A stretch of 18,311 bases of DNA, taken from the NCBI GenBank assembly GCA_035301285.1, contig DATGUN010000075.1, positions 1 to 18,311 of the forward strand, in the 5' to 3' direction. Below the pieces are notes generated by a model, which searched no databases, was not told the DNA's origin, and was given only the letters and a program-made list of their open reading frames with translations. This stretch comes from DATGUN01 sp035301285 (lineage in GTDB: Bacteria; Bacillota; Bacilli; Bacillales; Amphibacillaceae). The position numbers and the translations under genes are program-made. This document shows positions 6,321-14,142 of this stretch, in pieces. The first letter of the stretch is position 1. Each line of letters starts with the position of its first letter.

Positions 6321-7892
6321 ATGGGTCGGCGATATTATAAAAATAAAGGAAACCAGAATCAAGGAAAACAAACTCAGGAAAAAGATGAGCGTGAGAATTT
6401 TTCCCTGACATTATTTGCAGATCTTGAAAAAAATATCACCAATCTCAAGAATACACTTAGTGAACCCAATGATTTGGTTGTTCGGGAGTTCACTGTTCGA
6501 AATAGCTCCCATAAATGTGCCATTGTATATATCGATGGTCTTGTCAATACGGATGAAGTCTATAGTACCGCTTTAAAGAATGTCCAACTCGTAACTGAAC
6601 GGAAGGAAATCCCGACAGATACAACAGAATTATTTGAAACGATCTATCAGACCATCATATCCCAAGCGGATATTACTAAAAGTGATTCATTAGATGAGTT
6701 GGTTAATTCACTTCTGTATGGGATGACCATTTTTTATTTGGACGGTCTTGATAAAGTCATGATCATGGATACGCGGGAATGGGAAGGCCGATCGATTGAA
6801 GAACCGATGTCCGAAAAAGTGATCCGGGGGTCACGTGAAGGCTTCGTCGAGAGTTTGCGGACCAATATGGTTCTAATTCGCAGATACATACGTGATCCAA
6901 ATCTTTGTTTTGAGACGTTCTCTGTCGGAAGACGGTCCAAGAGCAGCCTTGTCCTCACTTATATAAATGGAATCATCAACCCCAAGTTGGTCAAGGAAAT
7001 AAAACGGCGACTGAAAACAATCGATATGGATAGTGCCCTTGAGTCTGGATTTATCGAGCAGTGGGTTGAAGATAGCTTCCTGTCACCGTTCCCGCAAATA
7101 ACGAGTACCGAACGCCCGGACAGGGTCGCCGCTTCATTGCTGGAAGGGAAATTTGCGATCATATTGGATGGAACGCCATTTGTTCTCACTGCGCCAACCA
7201 TCTTCGGCAATGCTCTGCAATCGACTGAAGATTATTATGAACGGTGGACCATCGGGACGCTGCTACGTTCATTAAGGTATGTGGCAGCTTTCATCGCCGT
7301 TTTTTTGCCTGGTCTTTATATCGCCTTGGTGGGTTTCCATCCAGGTATGATTCCTTCTCAACTGACCTTTTCCATTGCAGCTACCAGAGAAGGGGTTCCT
7401 TTTCCAGCTTTTATAGAAGCCACATTGATGGTTGTGACAATGGAGTTGCTGCGTGAAGCAGGGGCGAGATTGCCGACGACGCTTGGCGACACCATCGGGA
7501 TTGTTGGAGGGCTTGTGATCGGAGAAGCGGCCGTTCAGGCGGGAATAGTCAGTCCGATCATGGTGATTGTTGTGGCTTTAAATGCGATTGCATCTTTTTC
7601 TATTCCACAATATAGTGTCGCGATTTCATTTCGCATCATTTTATTTGGTTATATGATATGTGCTGCTTTTTTAGGGCTTTTTGGGATTATACTGGCATAC
7701 ATCATGACGAATATCCATATTGTCAATTTACGAAGTGTCGGTGTTCCATATTCAACACCTTTTTCCCCGACATTTAGGTCAGATTGGATGGATCTTGTTT
7801 TGAGGATGCCTGTTCCGATGATAACTAGACGGCCAGGTTATTTGGATACGGAAGATCCTGTATCAGGCGATACTGGAGGGGACCAATCGTGA
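6321..7892 (+). CDS. GerA-family germinant receptor subunit A
   Basis: The 523-residue protein is a GerA/GerKA-type A subunit of a nutrient germinant receptor, located in the inner spore membrane. It has a hydrophilic, Lys/Gln-rich N-terminus (1-30), then a large soluble domain, then the family motif TSTERPDR from residue 261 (the wider segment is ITSTERPDRVAASLLEGKFAI), and membrane segments near 317-340, 390-430 and 436-464. A P-rich tail follows (PVPMITRRPGYLD). I prefer the ATG at 6321, preceded by a GGGGGTGGG run (6309-6317); TTG at 6159 would add 54 residues unlike the family and has no ribosome binding site. Family members are usually about 480-530 residues. It is the first gene of the operon and overlaps the next gene by four bases. 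The germinant it senses cannot be read from sequence. Confidence 0.9.
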   Translation: MGRRYYKNKGNQNQGKQTQEKDERENFSLTLFADLEKNITNLKNTLSEPNDLVVREFTVRNSSHKCAIVYIDGLVNTDEVYSTALKNVQLVTERKEIPTDTTELFETIYQTIISQADITKSDSLDELVNSLLYGMTIFYLDGLDKVMIMDTREWEGRSIEEPMSEKVIRGSREGFVESLRTNMVLIRRYIRDPNLCFETFSVGRRSKSSLVLTYINGIINPKLVKEIKRRLKTIDMDSALESGFIEQWVEDSFLSPFPQITSTERPDRVAASLLEGKFAIILDGTPFVLTAPTIFGNALQSTEDYYERWTIGTLLRSLRYVAAFIAVFLPGLYIALVGFHPGMIPSQLTFSIAATREGVPFPAFIEATLMVVTMELLREAGARLPTTLGDTIGIVGGLVIGEAAVQAGIVSPIMVIVVALNAIASFSIPQYSVAISFRIILFGYMICAAFLGLFGIILAYIMTNIHIVNLRSVGVPYSTPFSPTFRSDWMDLVLRMPVPMITRRPGYLDTEDPVSGDTGGDQS

Positions 7893-8986
7893 AAAGGTTT
7901 GAATATGCGGATGATAAAATTGGACCAAGAGAGATCATGATCGCTGTATCTGCCATGATCATGGGGGTCGGAATACTATTTTTACCTGAACTCATTGTAA
8001 AGGAAACTATTGGAAGCGATGGTTGGATACTCATCATTATCGGGGGCATCATATTTGTTTGTGTTTCCTGGTGCATAACAAAAATGGTGTCATTGTTTCC
8101 TGGGAAATCTTTTGTAGAATTGACATCCATTATCGCAACTAAACCCGTCGCAATTGTGTTAACACTTATATATGCCTTCTTAATGTTGTTGTTTGTGACA
8201 TACACATTAAGGGGGTTAGTCAATGTCACGGAAAAATATATCCTTTATGAAACCCCTATAGAGGTCACTTCCCTTACTTTTTTACTTGTTGTCATTTATG
8301 CGGTTTCTGGCTCAAGGGTAGGTATTCTCCGATTGAACGTCATGTTTTTTCCAATCGTCGTTTTTATAGCGTTCGTTGTTATGGGTTTCAGTTTGTCTCG
8401 CGTGGATACTGGCAATTTGCTGCCAGTTTTACAAACTGATTTTAAAAGTTATGTAAGTGGGCTTAAAGCAGTGCTGATCTCTTTTGCGGGTGTTAGTATT
8501 TTGTGGTTCTATACACCGTATATGCGTCATCCTAAAGAGGCCCCCAAAAGAGTTGCGTTTGGGGTGGGGTTTGTTGCTGTTATGTATGTGTTTTGGTTTC
8601 TTGTAACGATTGGGGTATTTGGGCCGACAGTCACAGCGAATTTAGTATATCCATCTGTGGAACTCGCTAAGTCAATTGAAATTCCTGGACAGTTTTTTGA
8701 ACGTTTTGAATCGCTGTTTTTTGTCATTTGGGCTATGGGTATCTTTAATACAGCCTCTATGTCCTTGGATGTCATGGTACTCGCCCTTACATCTGTCTTT
8801 ACCAAGGTTCGGAAACAAGTGATGATCTATATCGTTTCACCATTTGTATTTTTTATTGCTATGTTACCAAAAAACATTATTCAATTAGGAGATTATGGTA
8901 ACGCATTAAGTCTCACGGCGTTCATCTATACAATAGCTGTCCTAGTGTTGCTGTTCGTATTGATGAAAGTAAGGAAGGTGCGGTAA
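7889..8986 (+). CDS. GerB-family germinant receptor subunit (permease-like)
   Basis: The 365-residue product is the B subunit of the receptor. It is a polytopic membrane protein with about ten helices, related to amino acid/polyamine permeases (spore germination permease family, GRA). It starts with an N-terminal motif typical of the family (IGPREIMIAVSAMIMGVGILFLPE, residues 11-34). B subunits are thought to bind the germinant in a transporter-like pocket. The GTG at 7889 overlaps the previous stop codon, and GGAGGGG (7875-7881) is seven bases upstream. This overlap implies translational coupling with subunit A. There is no frameshift, and the length matches the family. Confidence 0.92.
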   Translation: MKRFEYADDKIGPREIMIAVSAMIMGVGILFLPELIVKETIGSDGWILIIIGGIIFVCVSWCITKMVSLFPGKSFVELTSIIATKPVAIVLTLIYAFLMLLFVTYTLRGLVNVTEKYILYETPIEVTSLTFLLVVIYAVSGSRVGILRLNVMFFPIVVFIAFVVMGFSLSRVDTGNLLPVLQTDFKSYVSGLKAVLISFAGVSILWFYTPYMRHPKEAPKRVAFGVGFVAVMYVFWFLVTIGVFGPTVTANLVYPSVELAKSIEIPGQFFERFESLFFVIWAMGIFNTASMSLDVMVLALTSVFTKVRKQVMIYIVSPFVFFIAMLPKNIIQLGDYGNALSLTAFIYTIAVLVLLFVLMKVRKVR

Positions 8987-10171
8987 ATGCTGAAACGATA
9001 TGTAATATGGTTTATCTTATATTGCTTTATGATTTTATCATTGACAGGCTGCTGGGATGAAATGAATATCGAAGAACGTAATTTTGTTGCCGGATCAGCA
9101 TTGGACCTGGCAGATGGAAAAAAAGATCATGATATAACCGTTTCTTTTACGAATCAATTCGTTGTGCCATCTGGTATAGGATCTCCTGAAGGAGGGAAAC
9201 AATCGGACAAGGCTTTTACAAATGAAACAACGGAAGGCGAGACATTGCAGATCATTTCGCATAATTTGGGAACAAGAACAAGTAGATTCCCGTCATACCA
9301 ACATTTAAAAGTTCTTATCTTTTCGGAAGAATTAGCTAAGGAAGAAAATATGGTTAGTAAATTATCTGATATGTTTATTAGAGATGTGGATATGCGTCGG
9401 GCCATAAAGGTTTTTGTTTCGGATGGGAAGGCAAAAGAAATTTTGAACATGAAACAGGATATGGAAGATACACCGGCTAAATTTATCGACATGCTCTTTG
9501 AGAGAAATAATAAAGATATTGAAACAATGGATATCTTGCGTATCGGAACCATGCAGGAGTATCAGTTAGAGGAGAATAGTTATCTTATCCCAAGAGTGAA
9601 ACTTGAAAATGGTGAGCTACACACTGATACGGCAGCTGTTTTCTATGGCCCTGATGACAAACTCGTCGGAAATTTAAATGCGAGGGAAACCAAAGGGTAT
9701 AACTTTGCCACAAAACATAATAATGAAGGTGCGGTTGAAATGAATGTTGATGGTAACCCGATGACTTATAAACTTGCCCGGTCGAATAGTAAGATAAAAG
9801 TTGATGTGGATGAACAACATCTGCACAACATAGATGCGTATATACACGTGAAAGCGGAAGGGTTTTTAGGTGAAATGTATGGAGATGAAACAGTCTTTAA
9901 GGAAGATTCCATTAAAAAAATTCAAAAAGAAGCAGGTAAGTCTATAGAGCGACTCATTAAGGAAACCATTGAAAAGTCACAAAAAGAATTACACGCCGAC
10001 ATCCTAGGTGTAGGACAAATGATTAAACGGAAGCATTATCCAATCTGGAAAAGGATTCATAAGGATTGGGAAAACGGTGAACAATACTTTGATGATGTCA
10101 CGTTTCACGTGAAAGTAGAGGCTAACATGAAAGATGTTGGTACATCTGATCGTACTAAAAAGATTAGATAG
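8987..10171 (+). CDS. Ger(x)C-family germinant receptor lipoprotein
   Basis: The 394-residue protein has a type II signal peptide ending L-T-G-C, giving lipid-modified Cys22, directly followed by WDE(M/I)xxxEER, the hallmark opening of Ger(x)C proteins. The rest is a soluble domain on the outer face of the spore inner membrane, with the C-terminal half matching the Spore_GerAC fold (FHVKVEANMKDVGTSD at the end). It completes the A-B-C receptor and needs diacylglycerol transfer for function in characterised homologues. Its ATG immediately follows the TAA of the previous gene, with AAGGAAGGTG just upstream. Length is normal for the family. Confidence 0.92.
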   Translation: MLKRYVIWFILYCFMILSLTGCWDEMNIEERNFVAGSALDLADGKKDHDITVSFTNQFVVPSGIGSPEGGKQSDKAFTNETTEGETLQIISHNLGTRTSRFPSYQHLKVLIFSEELAKEENMVSKLSDMFIRDVDMRRAIKVFVSDGKAKEILNMKQDMEDTPAKFIDMLFERNNKDIETMDILRIGTMQEYQLEENSYLIPRVKLENGELHTDTAAVFYGPDDKLVGNLNARETKGYNFATKHNNEGAVEMNVDGNPMTYKLARSNSKIKVDVDEQHLHNIDAYIHVKAEGFLGEMYGDETVFKEDSIKKIQKEAGKSIERLIKETIEKSQKELHADILGVGQMIKRKHYPIWKRIHKDWENGEQYFDDVTFHVKVEANMKDVGTSDRTKKIR

Positions 10172-10188
10172 TCAGGGGGGCAAAATCA

Positions 10189-10332
10189 TTGTGGGAACTT
10201 GTATTGGATGCACTCCGTAATAAAATGATTATGATTTGCACGGTGCTTACATTCGTCATACCTTTCTGTATTAATTTCATCAACCGGAAGTTACATGAAG
10301 TTGGTGATCCACCATGGAAGAAAGATGAATAA
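10189..10332 (+). CDS. 47-residue membrane protein at the end of the ger operon
   Basis: An unusually small gene starts at TTG 10189 with a strong AGGGGGG site (10174-10180) eight bases before it, 17 bases after the C-subunit gene. The product begins MWELVLDALRNK, has one hydrophobic helix at about residues 13-31, and ends with a basic and Pro/Trp-containing tail (NRKLHEVGDPPWKKDE). I recall similar short proteins with an LHExGDPPWK end after ger operons of related bacilli. Some receptor operons also carry a small fourth gene, the D subunit, with two helices; this one is shorter and has one helix, so the equivalence is uncertain. It probably sits in the inner spore membrane and may modulate the receptor. 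Confidence 0.7.
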   Translation: MWELVLDALRNKMIMICTVLTFVIPFCINFINRKLHEVGDPPWKKDE

Positions 10333-10363
10333 GATTGTGGAATGTCGCCACTGTTCAAGTTGC

Positions 10364-10384
10364 ATGATACAATATCTGTATCAT
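10364..10384. promoter_or_regulatory. Perfect palindrome upstream of the amidase gene
   Basis: ATGATACA (10364-10371) and TGTATCAT (10377-10384) form perfect 8-base arms around a 5-base centre, 18 bases before the amidase ATG. The symmetry and length suit a dimeric repressor operator; it could also fold as an mRNA hairpin just before the ribosome binding site GAGGTG (10393-10398), or mark the end of the germination transcript. No T-run follows, so termination is doubtful. Confidence 0.5.
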
Positions 10385-10402
10385 ACATAATGAGGTGACG
10401 AC

Positions 10403-11905
10403 ATGGATTTGGGAACATATATGAACAGTGATGCAATAGATTTGTATTCAAAGCTGCAAAAGGGGGATATCACGTCAAAGGATCTGGTTGATTTATGCTT
10501 TCAACAGATGGAAAAGGTTAATCCAACCTTGAATGCTGTTATCCATCAGCGAAAAAGTGATGCTCTTGATGAAGCGACTTTGAACAATATGACGGGACCG
10601 TTTGCCGGAGTGCCTTTCCTGCTTAAAAATATTTCTCAAGGCATGGAAGGTGAGCCACTTACATCAGGGACCCGATTGATGGAAGGCGTTATCGCTGAAA
10701 CCGATTCCCATCTGGTAAAAAAACTCCGTGATGCTGGTTTCATCATGACAGGACATACCAATGTACCGGAATTTGCGTTGAAAAATATTACCGAACCAGA
10801 ATTGTATGGTCCGACTCGTAATCCCTGGAACACAGAACATTCACCAGGTGGATCCAGTGGGGGCGCAGCTGCAGCGATCGCGAGCGGGATTGTTCCTGCT
10901 GCCGGTGCAAGTGATGGTGGTGGTTCTATACGTATTCCTGCCTCCTTTACAAGTTTGTTCGGATTGAAACCTACTCGCGGGAGAACACCTGTCGGACCTG
11001 GTGCTGGCCGCCAGTGGCAGGGAGCATCGATTGATTTTGCGCTTACCCGTTCTGTCCGTGATAGTGCGCGCCTTCTTGATGTGTTGCAAGTCATTCAGCC
11101 AGAAGCAGCATTTCAAACGCCATTATATCATGGTAAATACGAGAATATATTAGGTGAATCCTTTGAAGAGCCCTTGAAAATCGCTTATACAACCCAATCA
11201 CCGGTGGGGACACCTGTGTCTGCGGATGCAGAGCGTGCTATACAGCGTACAGTGGCGTGGCTGGAAAAACAGGGGCATAGCGTACATGAAGTTGATAATG
11301 GGGTTGACGGGATCGAACTTATGAAAAACTATTTTCTTATGAATAGTGGTGAAGTTTCCAATGTGGTTCGGCAAATGGAAAAAGCAATGGGAAGAGAACT
11401 GACAGCACACGATGTTGAAGTGGAAACATGGTTGTTGAATGTGGCGGGGAAATCTGTTCCAGCAAGTGAGTTTTCGGCAAGTCTGGCATCGTGGGATGAT
11501 GCAACCGCAACAATGGAAGACTTATTCCAATCATACGATTTTTATCTGACTCCGACCACAGCCTATACCGCTCCCAAAATCGGGGAATTAACGTTTTCGG
11601 AGCAAGAACAGGCCCAATTGATTTCCAAAATCGAAAAGCAACAACCACAGGAACAGCAGGCATTAATCTATGATATGTTTTTACCGAGTTTGACATACAC
11701 GCCTTATACACAATTAGCCAATTTAACAGGGCAACCCGCCATGTCACTACCTGTCTATCTATCTGATGATAATTTACCATTGGGTGTACAGGTCATGGCT
11801 TCCAAAGGTATGGAACACCGTCTTCTCCAATTGGCAGCACACGTTGAACAATCAGACCTTTGGATAGGTATGGAAGGGAATCCGTATGTCACGTATCCTA
11901 GATGA
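10403..11905 (+). CDS. Amidase-signature hydrolase, NylA-type
   Basis: The 500-residue enzyme belongs to the amidase signature family. The Ser-cisSer-Lys triad is visible: Lys75 in GVPFLLKN, Ser151 in the GGSSGG loop and nucleophilic Ser175 in DGGGSIRIPAS. The Ser-Ser distance (24) matches FAAH and the 6-aminohexanoate-cyclic-dimer hydrolase NylA, and the surrounding segment ending GLKPTRGRTP is closest to that NylA-like branch. It hydrolyses a carboxamide to acid and amine; the natural substrate is unknown. Unlike GatA it has no gatC or gatB beside it. No signal peptide is seen, so it is cytoplasmic. GAGGTG lies about five bases before the ATG. The gene is probably its own transcript: a palindrome precedes it and a hairpin crosses its stop codon. 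Confidence 0.88.
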   Translation: MDLGTYMNSDAIDLYSKLQKGDITSKDLVDLCFQQMEKVNPTLNAVIHQRKSDALDEATLNNMTGPFAGVPFLLKNISQGMEGEPLTSGTRLMEGVIAETDSHLVKKLRDAGFIMTGHTNVPEFALKNITEPELYGPTRNPWNTEHSPGGSSGGAAAAIASGIVPAAGASDGGGSIRIPASFTSLFGLKPTRGRTPVGPGAGRQWQGASIDFALTRSVRDSARLLDVLQVIQPEAAFQTPLYHGKYENILGESFEEPLKIAYTTQSPVGTPVSADAERAIQRTVAWLEKQGHSVHEVDNGVDGIELMKNYFLMNSGEVSNVVRQMEKAMGRELTAHDVEVETWLLNVAGKSVPASEFSASLASWDDATATMEDLFQSYDFYLTPTTAYTAPKIGELTFSEQEQAQLISKIEKQQPQEQQALIYDMFLPSLTYTPYTQLANLTGQPAMSLPVYLSDDNLPLGVQVMASKGMEHRLLQLAAHVEQSDLWIGMEGNPYVTYPR

Positions 11906-11918
11906 TACGTGGCATACG
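11883..11918 (+). terminator. Long hairpin across the amidase stop codon
   Basis: CGTATGTCACGTATC (11883-11897) pairs with GATACGTGGCATACG (11904-11918) in a 15-base-pair stem, one pair G-U, around a 6-base loop. The TGA stop (11903-11905) sits in the loop and right arm. No T-run follows directly in either direction. It may block convergent transcription or protect the mRNA end. Confidence 0.5.
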
Positions 11919-11999
11919 TGCTGTTCCATTGCTGCATTCATTCCCGTTGTCTTTTTTCAAACTTGTCCCTGTACATCGCTTCTTTTTTAACCTTTTCCA

Positions 12000-12950
12000 T
12001 CATTCTGGGATGCCATCATGTTCATCAAATTCGATAATGACATCTGCCACGCCTTTTTGACCTAGGATTTTTTCCTCGATACGGTGATGGATTTTATCGG
12101 CTTCCCCTATGGTCATATCCGATTCCAGCTCGATATTTAATTCAACATGAAGTTCGTTCCCTTCCCGTATGACCATCAGTTTTTGGATGTCTTTGATATC
12201 GGGCTCGGAATATACAATTTTGCCAATTTTGGCCTCCATGTTTTCATCAGAAACACCTAAAACGCCCGCAACATTGTCAAGAAAGATGCGTCCGACTACA
12301 AAAAAGAGCATTAATCCGATAATGACAGAGGCATAGCCTTCAGCTGAGTGAAAGGGTGTGAACGCCCCAATCAATACAGCCGATATGGCAATCAATGCAC
12401 CAAGGGTGGCTACCATATCTTCCAAAAATACGAGTTTGGTAGCTTGTTTCGCCTCACCAATATGTTCGAAGCTTTTCTTTAAAATGTTAAAGCCTTTTAC
12501 ATCATCGTCTGTTAAATCTTCGGTGATTTCTTTCATTGCCTTAAACCAAACAATCGCTTCAAAAACCATCGCACTTCCCAATACCCCAACGTTCAGCCAA
12601 AGCCAATCAGTGGATGTCGGTGGATTAATGATATGGTCAATGCCTTTCTTGACTGTTTCATATGCCAGAATGCCAACAATGATAACCGCACCAAGTAATA
12701 CCAGATTGATAAGTCTTGCAAATCCATCAGGGAAACGATCGGTCGGTTCCTTATTGCTGAAAGCCGAGCCTAAGAATACAAATAACTGGTTCGCTGTGTC
12801 GCCAATACTATGCATTAATTCAGCAAACATGGCCACATTCCCTGTAATCAAAAAAGCAATGCCCTTCATGGCTGCAACGATTGCATTGACAATACAAGCC
12901 CATAAAGATGAGATGCTTCCTTTTTTCAACAATTTAAAAATCTCTGTCAT
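12000..12950 (-). CDS. Cation diffusion facilitator (CDF) transporter
   Basis: The 316-residue membrane protein has about six helices and a cytoplasmic C-terminal ferredoxin-like domain (from about 235: DENMEAKIGKIVYSEPDIKDIQKL), the CDF arrangement for divalent metal efflux (Zn, Mn, Fe, Co, Cd) in exchange for protons. The second-helix metal site is HSxxD (His47, Asp51). Where most members have a second HxxxD in helix 5, this protein reads FLEDMVATLGA, with Glu177-Asp178, as I recall for the SLC30A9-like branch. So the metal preference may not be zinc. AAGGAG lies about six bases before the ATG (complement of 12950). In B. subtilis a different CDF (YeaB) sits at this locus in forward orientation; here it is inverted and of a different branch. 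Confidence 0.85.
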   Translation of the reverse strand: MTEIFKLLKKGSISSLWACIVNAIVAAMKGIAFLITGNVAMFAELMHSIGDTANQLFVFLGSAFSNKEPTDRFPDGFARLINLVLLGAVIIVGILAYETVKKGIDHIINPPTSTDWLWLNVGVLGSAMVFEAIVWFKAMKEITEDLTDDDVKGFNILKKSFEHIGEAKQATKLVFLEDMVATLGALIAISAVLIGAFTPFHSAEGYASVIIGLMLFFVVGRIFLDNVAGVLGVSDENMEAKIGKIVYSEPDIKDIQKLMVIREGNELHVELNIELESDMTIGEADKIHHRIEEKILGQKGVADVIIEFDEHDGIPE

Positions 12951-12988
12951 GACGTACTCCTTTGTTTCTGTTATTTAAGGATACTTAT

Positions 12989-13019
12989 ATTATACCTTCA
13001 TATAAATATTTTTACCCAA
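12989..13019 (-). promoter_or_regulatory. Probable promoter of the CDF gene
   Basis: On the minus strand, a perfect TATAAT (complement of 12989-12994) follows TTGGGT (complement of 13014-13019) with a long 19-base spacer. The start would be about 30 bases before the ATG. The long spacing lowers confidence; no recognisable metal-regulator box was seen. Confidence 0.45.
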
Positions 13020-13099
13020 GTTGTCATAAAAAAAACAATAAACGTATAACTTTACTATTTTACGTACATCATAAAGATAGAAAATGGGCAAAATCTCCT

Positions 13100-13128
13100 T
13101 TTACTTCATAGTTCTTTTTTAGTATAGT
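13100..13128 (+). promoter_or_regulatory. Probable promoter of the yeaC-yeaD-yebA operon
   Basis: TTTACT (13100-13105) and TATAGT (13123-13128) are 17 bases apart. Downstream, repeated TATAGTTA-like steps (to about 13144) give extra -10-like hexamers. Together with the CDF promoter this makes 12951-13176 a divergent control region. Confidence 0.45.
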
Positions 13129-13176
13129 TAATATAGTTATAGTATTTGCCTTGTAGAGGAAGGAGCCACGGGGGAA

Positions 13177-14142
13177 ATGATGCAGGAAGTGCCAATGTAT
13201 AATCCAAAGATAAGTAAAGTCATAGATAATATCAATAAAGTGATGGTAGGTAAAGAAGAAATATCTGTCCTCAGTTTAGTCGCTTTGCTCGCAAAAGGCC
13301 ATATATTGCTGGAAGATGTGCCAGGGGTTGGGAAAACGATGCTTGTACGTACCCTAGCCAAATCATTGGATTGTGATTTTAAACGGGTTCAGTTCACACC
13401 GGATTTATTACCATCGGATGTAACGGGTGTATCCATATACAATCCCAAGGAAATGGAATTTGAATTCAGAGGCGGCCCGATTCTCGGCAATATTTTACTT
13501 GCAGATGAAATCAACCGAACCTCTCCCAAAACCCAATCAGCACTATTGGAAGGAATGGAAGAAAACCATATTACCATCGATGGACAAACCATTCCACTCA
13601 ATGACCCGTTCTTTGTCATGGCTACACAGAACCCGATTGAATATGAAGGGACATACCCACTTCCGGAAGCCCAACTCGATCGTTTTATCCTGAAGCTGAA
13701 AATGGGTTATCCATCTCAAGAAGAAGAACTTGAAATTTTGGCGAAAACATCTGTGAATCACCCAATCGAATCCATCGGCCCGGTTATGGATAAAGAAGAA
13801 CTGCTCGGTATCCAAGAGGATGTCAAACATGTTTATATCGAGCGTAATGTTCAATCTTATATTGTTGAAATCGTATCCGCAACCCGAGAACATCCATCTG
13901 TGTACCTTGGTGCAAGCCCGCGCAGTTCGATTGCCCTCATGAAGGCAGCCAAGGCTTATGCGTTTATTCATGGACGTGATTATGTGACACCGGATGAAGT
14001 GAAATATCTGGCGCCATACGTTTTATCACATCGTATTATATTGAACTCACAGGCGAAATTTGAAGGACTGACAAGAGAGAAACTTGTTCAGGATGTCATT
14101 CAAGACTCGAATGTACCGATCCGAAAGGAATCCTATTCATGA
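13177..14142 (+). CDS. yeaC: MoxR-family AAA+ ATPase
   Basis: The 321-residue ATPase has Walker A EDVPGVGKT (46-54), Walker B ILLADEIN (106-113), and sensor 1 in FFVMATQNP (145-153), all spaced as in MoxR proteins; ATQNPIEYEGTYPLPEAQ is characteristic. MoxR ATPases remodel or assemble partner proteins, usually with a DUF58/von Willebrand A-like protein, in the cytoplasm. The arrangement with the next two genes matches B. subtilis yeaC-yeaD-yebA. Starts at 13177, 13180 and 13195 are possible; GGAAGGAG (13158-13165) favours 13177, while AGGAAG just before 13195 favours the shorter form, which is also closer to the family's usual N-terminus. Its last codon overlaps the next start (ATGA). Confidence 0.9.
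   Translation: MMQEVPMYNPKISKVIDNINKVMVGKEEISVLSLVALLAKGHILLEDVPGVGKTMLVRTLAKSLDCDFKRVQFTPDLLPSDVTGVSIYNPKEMEFEFRGGPILGNILLADEINRTSPKTQSALLEGMEENHITIDGQTIPLNDPFFVMATQNPIEYEGTYPLPEAQLDRFILKLKMGYPSQEEELEILAKTSVNHPIESIGPVMDKEELLGIQEDVKHVYIERNVQSYIVEIVSATREHPSVYLGASPRSSIALMKAAKAYAFIHGRDYVTPDEVKYLAPYVLSHRIILNSQAKFEGLTREKLVQDVIQDSNVPIRKESYS

Noticed and set aside
10636..11094. Antisense 152-residue frame within the amidase gene
   Set aside because: It lies wholly inside a well-supported gene with recognisable catalytic motifs and has no recognisable product.
12358..12978. Forward 206-residue frame opposite the CDF gene
   Set aside because: It is the complement of a conserved CDF protein; its hydrophobicity mirrors the helices of the real gene.
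13543..13971. Antisense 142-residue frame within the MoxR gene
   Set aside because: The MoxR motifs on the other strand explain the sequence; no family is recognised in the antisense frame.
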